52,174 nucleotides of DNA from a virus, in IMG/VR virus record IMGVR_UViG_3300028044_000009, positions 1-52,174 of that record; one strand, given 5' to 3'. The position numbers were made by a program, and so were the translations under genes. This document shows, piece after piece, positions 44,728 through 51,332 of the stretch. Position 1 is the first letter of the stretch. The number at the start of each line of letters is the position of its first letter. The notes beneath the pieces were generated by a model. That model did no database searches, was not told where the DNA came from, and saw only the letters and a program-made list of their open reading frames with translations.

Positions 44728-45331
44728 CATTTGTAATATTGAAAAAACCTTAAATGATTTTCATTTAAGAAAAGACTCAAAAGATGGTGTAAGAAATGAA
44801 TGTAAAATTTGCACAAGAATTAGAATTAATTCTTACAGAAAAATAAATAAAGAAAAAATTAACAATTGGAACAAAGAAACGTATTTCAGAAATCTTAAAA
44901 AACACAAAGAGACTAAGAAAAAATACAGAGAAAAAACTAAAGACGAACAAAAAATACGAGCTAAAAAATATCGAGAAAATAATAAAGAAAAAATTAATAA
45001 TTACGCTAAAGAGAGAAAAAAATATGACGATGTTTTTAAAATAAGGTGTAATGTTAGAAGTAGGATTAAGAATTTTTTAAAAAGTAAAAACATAACAAAA
45101 AGTAACTCAACATTTGACATAGTTGGGTGTGAACCAATTAAATTAAAAGAACACCTTGAAAAACAATTCAAAGAAGGGATGAGTTGGGAAAACTATGGTC
45201 TAAATGGGTGGCACATTGACCATATTATTCCACTCATAAGTGGTAAAACACAAGATGAAATATATGACTTATGTCATTATACGAATTTACAACCTTTATG
45301 GTGGTTTGAAAATTTAGAAAAAAGATATTGA
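44705..45331 (+). CDS. HNH homing endonuclease
   Basis: 208 residues. An N-terminal zinc finger has CNIC (C7, C10) and CKIC (C33, C36). A long basic, Lys/Tyr-rich helical linker (about 45-105) would contact DNA. The HNH core is WHIDHIIPL (H170, D172, H173) and CHYTNLQPLWW with N194 and N203, a layout common in phage homing enzymes. No intron is needed: it stands free between gp47 and a coiled-coil gene. The final codons lie in the right copy of the duplication. The target is probably the gp47 end in cassette-free relatives. Confidence 0.88.
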   Translation: MKNTKICNICNIEKTLNDFHLRKDSKDGVRNECKICTRIRINSYRKINKEKINNWNKETYFRNLKKHKETKKKYREKTKDEQKIRAKKYRENNKEKINNYAKERKKYDDVFKIRCNVRSRIKNFLKSKNITKSNSTFDIVGCEPIKLKEHLEKQFKEGMSWENYGLNGWHIDHIIPLISGKTQDEIYDLCHYTNLQPLWWFENLEKRY

Positions 45332-45362
45332 AAATGGAACAGAAAAACTCCAAAATATTTAG
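45322..45362 (+). repeat. 41-bp imperfect direct repeat, right copy
   Basis: In the gp47 frame this copy still reads DIENGTEKLQNI then stop, and in the +1 frame it contains the ATG (45334) of the next gene. This suggests gp47 and that gene originally overlapped here by about 29 nt. Confidence 0.85.
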
Positions 45363-45978
45363 TAAGGAAATATTTCAGACGGTTTTTGCATTTTGTGAAG
45401 ATGAAAATATAAAAGATATTGACAACTTCATGTATCTATGTTTTAAACAAGGGTTCGATATTAAAAGATATGGACTTTTGGGAAAAACACTTAATGATAG
45501 TGAAAAAGACTTAAAAACGAGTAGTATTGAAGAAAAACAGGTAATAAAGGAGTTAATTGTTGAAAAACGAGTGGAAATTCCTGTTGAAGTGATAAAAGAG
45601 GTGGAGAAAATTGTTGAGGTCATTAAAGAAGTTGAAAAGATTGTTGAAGTTCCAGTAGAAAAAGTTGTCACAAAAATTGAATATATAAGTGACAAAAGTG
45701 GTGAAAATGAACTGTTGTTAAAAATACAACAGTTGGAAAACGAAATGTCTAAAAAAAATGAAGAATTAGACAAACTTAGACAAAGTTTAGACATTTCTAA
45801 ACAAAATGTGGGGGATGATAAAGTTGCTCTTTTTCAACAAACAATTCAAAAATTGAATGAAGAGATAAGAGAATTAAAAAATAAAAATAAAGAATTAGAA
45901 AAAAAGTTATCAGAACAATCAAAGAATAATAGTTTTATAAATGCTAGATTTCATGGTAGTTCTAATCTAAACAGTTAA
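45334..45978 (+). CDS. Coiled-coil protein with EVIKEVEKIV repeats (214 aa)
   Basis: The first 55 residues (KEIFQTVFAFCEDENIKDIDNF, GFDIKRYG) form a small helical domain. Residues about 75-110 contain two copies of EVIKEVEKIVEV, then a long heptad coiled coil (about 125-200) and a short tail. I chose ATG 45334, not the TTG at 45328, which is inside the HNH stop region. It lies between gp47 and gp46, so it may be an accessory or adaptor for that complex; this is inference. Its start codon sits in the duplicated repeat. Confidence 0.72.
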   Translation: MEQKNSKIFSKEIFQTVFAFCEDENIKDIDNFMYLCFKQGFDIKRYGLLGKTLNDSEKDLKTSSIEEKQVIKELIVEKRVEIPVEVIKEVEKIVEVIKEVEKIVEVPVEKVVTKIEYISDKSGENELLLKIQQLENEMSKKNEELDKLRQSLDISKQNVGDDKVALFQQTIQKLNEEIRELKNKNKELEKKLSEQSKNNSFINARFHGSSNLNS

Positions 45979-45990
45979 AAAATAAAAAAT

Positions 45991-46338
45991 ATGAGTATTG
46001 TAGTTTGGTTTATTTTAAGTTATGGTTTGATGAACATAATGGTTTATGGTTCAATCTTTCAAGGATTAAGGAATTTTTTCCATAAATGGGGTGAAAACAA
46101 ATATACACCTTTAAGTTCTTTAGGTGAATTTATTTCAGGAATATTATCTTGCCCTATGTGTTTTTCAACTTGGGGAGGGTTTGTATTATCCCTGTTGATT
46201 TATTCACCAACAAATGTTATGTTTAACACACCCTTATGGTGTTCTTGGTTTTTTGACGGAATACTATCATCAGGGGCCGTTTGGGCAATCAATGCAATTG
46301 TTGAGTGGTATGAACAAAACAGACCTAGTAATCAATAA
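45991..46338 (+). CDS. Small membrane protein, DUF1360-like
   Basis: 115 residues with three likely membrane helices (about 3-20, 48-70 and 88-104). The ILSCPMCFSTWGGFVLSLL segment (C54, C57) matches the CPxC-(x)-W pattern of DUF1360-type proteins common in phages. Role unknown; it sits in the gp47/gp46 interval with no obvious link to recombination. Confidence 0.72.
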   Translation: MSIVVWFILSYGLMNIMVYGSIFQGLRNFFHKWGENKYTPLSSLGEFISGILSCPMCFSTWGGFVLSLLIYSPTNVMFNTPLWCSWFFDGILSSGAVWAINAIVEWYEQNRPSNQ

Positions 46339-46358
46339 AATAATTAAATAATATAAAA

Positions 46359-46610
46359 ATGGGAAAAGCGGCAAAAGCACATAAAGCAAAAGTTCAAAAA
46401 AGAAACAACAGAGTAAAACACGAAGAAAACATTTTAAAGAAAAAATGGAATGAAATGTTTGAAAAAAAGATGGAGGAATTAAAAGAAAGTTTTTCCGAAA
46501 TTAGCGGAGATACTGAATCAAATGATTTAAATGAAGATTTAGATACTACACTACCTGATGGTTCAAAAATTGAAGTTGCTGGATTTCACAATGTAACCGA
46601 AAACGACTAA
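46359..46610 (+). CDS. Small basic/acidic hypothetical protein (83 aa)
   Basis: The first 33 residues are very basic and rich in Lys (GKAAKAHKAKVQKRNNRVKH), then a helix, then an acidic C-terminal half (DTESNDLNEDLDTTLPDG). It ends 7 nt before gp46. Possibly a nucleic-acid-binding partner; no family recognised. Confidence 0.65.
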   Translation: MGKAAKAHKAKVQKRNNRVKHEENILKKKWNEMFEKKMEELKESFSEISGDTESNDLNEDLDTTLPDGSKIEVAGFHNVTEND

Positions 46611-46617
46611 ATAAAAA

Positions 46618-48990
46618 ATGGATTTATTTAATCCACCAAAACATTTCAACTATAAAATTATGATTAAGGACCTTGATTTTTCAAAGTTTATAAATCCAAC
46701 TATTCAAGTTGTTTGGGAAGATTTACCAGAAAACTTTACGCAAGATAAAATAAAGTCGGTTAAACATTACTTTTCTAAAAAGTATAACACCACTAATGTT
46801 AATGTCTTAACTAAAGCAAAAACAACAAATACGGAGGAAACTCAAAGTGTTGATGTGTCGGTAAACATAACTGATACAAACTACCAACTTGGTTTGATTA
46901 AACAATTCTTGGAAAACAGAGGTCTTTTTTCTAATTTAGATGATGTATTAACAATTAATAGAATAGTTGAAAACAAAATAATAGAAAAACAAGAAGAGAC
47001 CACACAATTCAAAAAGTGGTATATTAAAAACATTGAGTTTTCAAACTTTTTATCTTACGGAGAAAATCAAAAATTAGATTTTGAAAAACTTAATGGTATT
47101 GTAGTTGTTGAGTCAGACCCACCTAACTTTGGCGGGAAAACCGTTTTATCTGTGGACCTTTTAATGTTTTTGTTCTTTAATGAAACAACAAAAACAACAA
47201 AGGCTGAAGAAATATTTAACAGGTTTACAACAAAAGATAAAGTACACGTTAAAGGTGAAGTTTCAATAGATGGTGAGGATTACGTTATAGTTAGGAACAT
47301 TGAACGTAAAATGTCTAAGAAAGGTGAATGGAATGTAAAAACTGAGTTAGATTTCTTTAAAAAACTTTCAGATGGGAGTTTACAAAACTTTACAGGAGAA
47401 CAAAGAAGAGAAACTGAAGCGTTCATCAAATCTTCTATTGGGACAAAAGAAGACTTCTTAATGACCATTCTTACAACAGCATCAAACCTTGAGGAATTAT
47501 TGGAAGCAAAACCAACGGCGAGAGGTCAGGTCCTTTCAAGATTTATGGGATTAGAATTTCTAAAGAAAAAAGAAGAAGTTGCAAAAGAAGTTTACGGGGA
47601 TTTTTCTAAATCAAAAATGTCAAACGTTTATTCTTCACAACAATTAAAAGATGATATTTTATTAAGTGAAGAAAAAATTAAAGAAATCAAAACTCAAATT
47701 GAAGAAAAAGTTTCAGAACTACAAAATGTTGAAGACGCGATTGTAAAAGGTAAAACTTATCGTGACGACATGTTAAAGAAAAAACATTCTAATATTGATA
47801 AAGAACTATTACTTTTAAATCCAACAAAAACTCAAGAAGAAATCAATGCAATTGATTTTGAAAAGAAGGGTTATATTTCTAAAATCAACGAACTTAAAGT
47901 TGTTGAACCAAGTGAGTTTTATCACGAGGATAAACACGATGAGGTTAAAGAACAATACAACGAGGTTTATAAAGAAGTAGTTCATATTGATACAGAAATT
48001 GCATCAATTAACAAGTTGAAGTCTGAAGTAGAAGGAGGCATCAAGTGTGAACATTGTGGAATTGAATTAATGAATGCCGCAATTACAAATGCTAAAATTG
48101 CAGAGTTAGATGGACTTATCGTGCACAAAACCACAAAAACGACACTTATGCAGGATTTATCCCGCAAAGAACAAAGTTTTGTTCAGTTAAAAAAAGAGTT
48201 TGATGAATATGAAAAAAACAAACTTATAAAAGAAAAGTATGAAGTAAGTGTTGAGTCTTGTGATTTAAAAATTGAAAACCTAAAACAAAAAATCAAAAGT
48301 TGGGAAGAAATTCAAGATAAAATTCAAGAAAATCAAAAAATTGAATCTATGTTAATAAAAGCCGATTTAAGATTAGATGAACTTGAAATTCAAAAAAGTA
48401 ATATTAATAACACAATATCCAACAATAAGTTTAGTATCACCACTATTGACGAAAAAATAGAAAACAACAAAAAGTTGATAATAAGGATTAAAGAAGAGGA
48501 AGAAAAAGAAAAAATATACAAAATATATTTGGAACTATTTGGTAAAAATGGCATTTCTAAAATGATAATGAAAACTATGATGCCACTCATCAACTCAGAA
48601 CTTCAAAGATTAATGGAAGATAGTTCATACTTTAAACTTGAAATTAGAATTTCAGACAAAAATGAGGTAGAGTTTATGATGATTGATAATGGAACAGGAA
48701 TTGAAAAACTAATGGTTTCTGGTTCAGGATTTGAAAGAACAATTGCGGCCCTTGCTCTTCGTTCAGTGTTAAGTAAGATATGTAGTTTACCCAAACCCAA
48801 CGTAATTGTGTTTGATGAGGTATTCGGTAAAATCAGTAATGACAACTTGGAAATGGTTGCTGAGTTCTTCATTAAGATTAAAGAATACTTTGATAAAATC
48901 TTCGTTATAAGTCACAATCCGCTCGTGAATCAATGGAATGATAGTGTTGTGAAAATAAAAAAAGAAAATAATGTGTCAAAAGTTTTGTAA
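46618..48990 (+). CDS. 46: gp46-like recombination ATPase (SbcC/Rad50)
   Basis: ABC-type ATPase subunit that partners gp47. The ATPase domain starts near residue 134 (KKWYIKNIEFSNFLSYGENQ). The Walker A region is SDPPNFGGKT (166-175), which has GGKT but lacks the usual opening Gly. The coiled-coil arms carry a zinc hook CEHC (C477, C480). The signature-like MVSGSGFERTIAAL and Walker B VIVFDE (D733, E734) follow. At 790 residues it is much longer than T4 gp46 (560), partly because of about 130 residues ahead of the ATPase domain that I do not recognise. It follows the 83-residue gene after 7 nt. Confidence 0.9.
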   Translation: MDLFNPPKHFNYKIMIKDLDFSKFINPTIQVVWEDLPENFTQDKIKSVKHYFSKKYNTTNVNVLTKAKTTNTEETQSVDVSVNITDTNYQLGLIKQFLENRGLFSNLDDVLTINRIVENKIIEKQEETTQFKKWYIKNIEFSNFLSYGENQKLDFEKLNGIVVVESDPPNFGGKTVLSVDLLMFLFFNETTKTTKAEEIFNRFTTKDKVHVKGEVSIDGEDYVIVRNIERKMSKKGEWNVKTELDFFKKLSDGSLQNFTGEQRRETEAFIKSSIGTKEDFLMTILTTASNLEELLEAKPTARGQVLSRFMGLEFLKKKEEVAKEVYGDFSKSKMSNVYSSQQLKDDILLSEEKIKEIKTQIEEKVSELQNVEDAIVKGKTYRDDMLKKKHSNIDKELLLLNPTKTQEEINAIDFEKKGYISKINELKVVEPSEFYHEDKHDEVKEQYNEVYKEVVHIDTEIASINKLKSEVEGGIKCEHCGIELMNAAITNAKIAELDGLIVHKTTKTTLMQDLSRKEQSFVQLKKEFDEYEKNKLIKEKYEVSVESCDLKIENLKQKIKSWEEIQDKIQENQKIESMLIKADLRLDELEIQKSNINNTISNNKFSITTIDEKIENNKKLIIRIKEEEEKEKIYKIYLELFGKNGISKMIMKTMMPLINSELQRLMEDSSYFKLEIRISDKNEVEFMMIDNGTGIEKLMVSGSGFERTIAALALRSVLSKICSLPKPNVIVFDEVFGKISNDNLEMVAEFFIKIKEYFDKIFVISHNPLVNQWNDSVVKIKKENNVSKVL

Positions 48991-49047
48991 ATGGACTTAG
49001 TTTAATTAAGTTTGTAGAACAATTAGAAACCACACCAAAAGATATTT

Positions 49048-49638
49048 ATGAGAAAGAAGAAAACAGAAATGGAGTCAGAAGGAAAACAATATATGTTATT
49101 TATGTTTGGTGATTTTGCAGACAACGAAACCTTCGTAAATGACGTATCATATCAATTAATTACCGTTGTGAGCTCCAAATTTATGAAGTTCAACTATGGT
49201 GAGTTTGGTATGGTTATTAACTTTAGAACCAAAGAAACATTTCAAGATTTGAAAGAGTATGTTGATATGTGTATGAATGAAATTGTTGAGCAATATTTTT
49301 TAATGGAAGTGACATCAAACATTGACATTAAAATGGAACAAAAATTGAAGAGAGATTTTTTAAATATAGACGGAGTAAAAAAACCAACAAAAACTAAAGG
49401 AGTAAGTAAAGATGATTTAACAGAAGAAAAAAAGAAAAGAATAAGTGGGATGATGGAATTTATTTTTCCATTAACAGAAGGTGAAATTAAATTCCCATTT
49501 AACAGAGAAGAAAAAAAAGAGAAACCGACTGTGGACCAAATTTTGGATAAAATATCAGAAGAAGGGATAGAGTCATTAACAGAGGAAGAAAAACAAATAT
49601 TAGACAATTATGGAAAAAGAGAAGACCGAGGAAATTAA
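49048..49638 (+). CDS. Hypothetical protein with host-like EEK tail (196 aa)
   Basis: Predicted alpha/beta (MLFMFGDFADNETFVNDVSY, then FGMVINFRTKETFQDLKEY) with a charged linker and a C-terminal segment VDQILDKISEEGIESLTEEE. This tail matches a short helical motif found at the ends of several Bacteroidota membrane and rhomboid proteins, a possible host-derived element. It starts at ATG 49048 (49069 is possible) and overlaps the sigma gene by 29 nt, implying linked expression. Confidence 0.68.
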   Translation: MRKKKTEMESEGKQYMLFMFGDFADNETFVNDVSYQLITVVSSKFMKFNYGEFGMVINFRTKETFQDLKEYVDMCMNEIVEQYFLMEVTSNIDIKMEQKLKRDFLNIDGVKKPTKTKGVSKDDLTEEKKKRISGMMEFIFPLTEGEIKFPFNREEKKEKPTVDQILDKISEEGIESLTEEEKQILDNYGKREDRGN

Positions 49639-50425
49639 ATCAACAAACCCAATTAACCAAGACGAAATTCAACTGTACTTAAAAGACATCCGAAAATTAA
49701 AAGTAATGACACCTGAAAGGGAAAAGATACTTTCAAAAAAAATTACAGATGGGGATTGTACAGAAAGAGAAAAAGAACTTATCTATAAAGAACTTTTGGA
49801 AGGTAATTTACGTTTTGTTATTACCGTTGCAAAACAATATCAAAATCAAGGAATTGATTTATCTGATTTGATTGCTGAAGGTAATTATGGGCTATTAAAG
49901 GCAATCAAGAATTTTGATTGGACCAAAAATAACCGTTTCATTTCATATGCGGTTTGGTGGATTAAACAATCAATTCTACAATCTTTAAATGATAACTCAA
50001 GAACAATTAGACTCCCGGTCAATGTTGTTCAGGATATGCACAAAGAGAAAAAAGAATTGGAAAAAACAAATGGTGAATTATCTGCTAAATTTGCATCCCT
50101 TCCAAAGATTGTTGATTTGGACATGCATATTAACGAAGATGGTGATACTTTGATTGATGTAATTAAAAATGATGGAGCGTCATTACCTGATGAAGTATTT
50201 TCAACACAAGATACCTTGAAACAAAAAATGAATGAAATAATGTCAGTTTTGGATTCAAGAGAAAAGGTAATTGTTGAAGATTATTACGGTATTTCAGGAA
50301 CACCAAGAACTTTGGAAGATATTGGCTCGGATTTTAATCTAACAAAAGAAAGAGTTAGACAAATCAAAGAAAAAGCTCTTCGTAAACTTAGAAATGAATG
50401 TTCAGATTTATTTGAATATTTATGA
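49610..50425 (+). CDS. Sigma-70 family factor, Bacteroidota RpoD-like
   Basis: 271 residues. Region 1.2 (about 17-50), region 2 (62-132, with LRFVITVAKQYQNQGIDLSD and FISYAVWWIKQSILQSL) and region 4 (about 205-261, with RTLEDIGSDFNLTKERVRQI) are clear. The sequence is close to Bacteroidota housekeeping RpoD, not to T4 gp55. Region 3 is shortened, and region 1.1 is absent, as in Bacteroidota. It would redirect host RNA polymerase. Possible targets are the TATTTATA boxes; this is inference. It may have been acquired from a host. Confidence 0.9.
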   Translation: MEKEKTEEIKSTNPINQDEIQLYLKDIRKLKVMTPEREKILSKKITDGDCTEREKELIYKELLEGNLRFVITVAKQYQNQGIDLSDLIAEGNYGLLKAIKNFDWTKNNRFISYAVWWIKQSILQSLNDNSRTIRLPVNVVQDMHKEKKELEKTNGELSAKFASLPKIVDLDMHINEDGDTLIDVIKNDGASLPDEVFSTQDTLKQKMNEIMSVLDSREKVIVEDYYGISGTPRTLEDIGSDFNLTKERVRQIKEKALRKLRNECSDLFEYL

Positions 50426-50432
50426 TAAAAAG

Positions 50433-50464
50433 TTTGGCAGATGTCAACTTTTATATTATCTTTG
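50433..50464 (+). promoter_or_regulatory. Bacteroidota-type promoter of RNA 1
   Basis: TTTG (50433-50436), 20 nt, then TATCTTTG (50457-50464), an exact match to TAnnTTTG. Transcription would start near 50470, where the structured RNA begins. Confidence 0.65.
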
Positions 50465-50469
50465 TATCA

Positions 50470-50613
50470 CAAACGACGAGATATATCCTCAAGTTTGTCG
50501 GGAAGCTTACTTCTGGGGTCGTAAGTCGTCGGGACACCGCGGTTAGTGTGTCGGGTTTAAAATCCTCAAGTCGTACTGAAAAATTAAAGGGTGAGTTTTT
50601 TCTCACCCTTTTT
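50470..50613 (+). ncRNA. Structured RNA 1 of a two-member family
   Basis: About 144 nt between a host-type promoter and an intrinsic terminator. Predicted pairings: ACAAAC/GTTTGT (50469-50474 with 50493-50498), CGACG/CGTCG (about 50474-50478 with 50527-50531), which interleave as a pseudoknot; CTTAC/GTAAG (50506-50510 with 50521-50525); GACAC/GTGTC (50533-50537 with 50548-50552). GTCGGG occurs three times. It shares CGAGAT, GGGACAC and GGGTnnAAAATCCTCAA in order with the RNA at 51165. GC content is higher than in the neighbours. No protein reading frame is convincing here. I cannot name an RNA family. Confidence 0.68.
50586..50613 (+). terminator. Intrinsic terminator of RNA 1
   Basis: A perfect 10-bp stem AAAGGGTGAG/CTCACCCTTT with a 6-T loop, then TT. 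It ends RNA 1 just before a TATTTATA box. Confidence 0.9.
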
Positions 50614-50614
50614 G

Positions 50615-50622
50615 TATTTATA
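50615..50622 (+). promoter_or_regulatory. TATTTATA box before 50627 gene
   Basis: Exact TATTTATA ending 4 nt before the ATG at 50627, immediately after the RNA 1 terminator. Confidence 0.5.
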
Positions 50623-50626
50623 TAGT

Positions 50627-51163
50627 ATGAAACTATTACTTACATTAAAGAATATTATTTTAAACGAGGAAAATAATAAACCTAGAGGTACTACAATATT
50701 TTCTACAATTTCAAACGATAGGCTTATACAGTTGAAATCGACTTATCATCAAAGAAATGAAAGACATGGAAATGAAACATATAAAGACATAGTTGATAAA
50801 TACAACGATTTTTTATATACCAATAAATCGAAGTTTAGACAACCACCAAGATTTGCGGTTCCTGATACAATGATTAAAAATTTTTTCAGTGATAATGTTG
50901 ACAAAATATATGGAGCATTTGAGAACGAACAACCAAAAAATAACAAAATCATTTTTGTTCACAAAAGAAAAAACAATGAAGATGAAGAAAACTTTGATTA
51001 TATTGAAGTTTTATTACATAAAGATGGTAATTTTTTTAATATCATCACTTCAGCCTTTTCTAAAGATGGTCAATTTTTGAAAACTAAAAGACAAGAAGAT
51101 AATGCAGAAAGAGTGAGAGTTGAACAAAAAAGTATTGATAATTATATTGTGATACATATCTAA
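50627..51163 (+). CDS. Leader-bearing protein with possible toxin-like fold (178 aa)
   Basis: I chose the ATG at 50627, 4 nt after a TATTTATA box; an upstream ATG at 50591 lies in the terminator. The protein opens MKLLLTLKNIILNEENN, like the leaders at 40025/40451 in pattern (hydrophobic/basic helix, then x-N-E). The body is alpha/beta, with YHQRNERHG near residue 40 and a C-terminal strand series (KIIFVHKRK, YIEVLLHKDGNFFNIITSAF). That order loosely resembles small nuclease/RelE-like toxins, but no catalytic set is certain. Possibly a head-internal protein delivered with DNA. Confidence 0.68.
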   Translation: MKLLLTLKNIILNEENNKPRGTTIFSTISNDRLIQLKSTYHQRNERHGNETYKDIVDKYNDFLYTNKSKFRQPPRFAVPDTMIKNFFSDNVDKIYGAFENEQPKNNKIIFVHKRKNNEDEENFDYIEVLLHKDGNFFNIITSAFSKDGQFLKTKRQEDNAERVRVEQKSIDNYIVIHI

Positions 51164-51164
51164 A

Positions 51165-51297
51165 ATATGGGTTGAACCGAGATTACCCACACAACTCGGC
51201 GGAATGGGACACGAAGCTCCTTGGGTGAAAATCCTCAATTCTACATAAATGATAGAATGAAACCACACTACTCCCACGGTACCAATGGGGGTTTTTA
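51165..51297 (+). ncRNA. Structured RNA 2 of a two-member family
   Basis: About 133 nt ending in a terminator. TGGGT (51168-51172) pairs with ACCCA (51185-51189) and CCGAG (51177-51181) with CTCGG (51195-51199); the two stems interleave as an H-type pseudoknot with 4-, 3- and 5-nt connectors. Downstream are TTGGG/CTCAA (51221-51225 with 51234-51238, loop TGAAAAT region) and ATTCTA/TAGAAT (51238-51243 with 51253-51258). Blocks CGAGAT, GGGACAC and GGGTGAAAATCCTCAA match RNA 1 in the same order. A weaker host-type promoter (TTG at 51120, TATATTG at 51143) lies inside the upstream gene end. Confidence 0.65.
51270..51297 (+). terminator. Intrinsic terminator of RNA 2
   Basis: A 6-bp stem CTCCCA/TGGGGG (one T-G pair) enclosing CGGTACCAA, followed by TTTTTATTT. 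Confidence 0.8.
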
Positions 51298-51316
51298 TTT
51301 ATCTTTAGTATTTATC
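51296..51316 (+). promoter_or_regulatory. Two TATTTATC boxes before last gene
   Basis: TATTTATC occurs at 51296-51303 and again at 51309-51316. The second ends 16 nt before the ATG at 51333. Confidence 0.4.
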
Positions 51317-51332
51317 TATTATAGTTGATGTT

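Larger units (their letters stand above)
44521..45321 (+). mobile_element. RHH + HNH homing cassette inserted between gp47 and next gene
   Basis: An 801-bp segment bounded by a 41-bp imperfect direct repeat. It carries a TATTTATA box, a small RHH gene and an HNH endonuclease gene, and nothing else. The right repeat copy overlaps the HNH stop and contains the start of the 45334 gene. Homing endonucleases of this type copy themselves into cut sites in related phages; movement of this copy is inferred, not shown. Confidence 0.7.

Noticed and set aside
44521-45321. Group I intron around the HNH gene
   Set aside because: No intron core elements are visible and the insert lies between intact genes, not inside one.
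48991-49047. Open alternate frame before the 49048 gene (KFVEQLETTPKD)
   Set aside because: Looks protein-like but has no acceptable start codon and ends within the 49048 gene.
50540-50580. GGGTTTAAAATCC as a tRNA T-arm
   Set aside because: No cloverleaf, anticodon arm or acceptor stem can be drawn around it.
50422-50625. A 67-codon frame overlapping the sigma stop by ATGA
   Set aside because: It runs through a host-type promoter, the structured RNA, the terminator hairpin and a TATTTATA box, and its protein is low in order. The RNA explanation fits better.
50591-50626. Upstream start for the 178-aa protein at 50591
   Set aside because: Lies inside the RNA 1 terminator; ATG 50627 follows the TATTTATA box and begins the leader pattern.
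51215-51240. GGGTGAAAATCC, similar to the cobalamin riboswitch core
   Set aside because: The other cobalamin elements (B12 box, upstream paired core) are absent, and the RNA ends in a terminator before an unrelated gene. Probably a T-loop-like hairpin.
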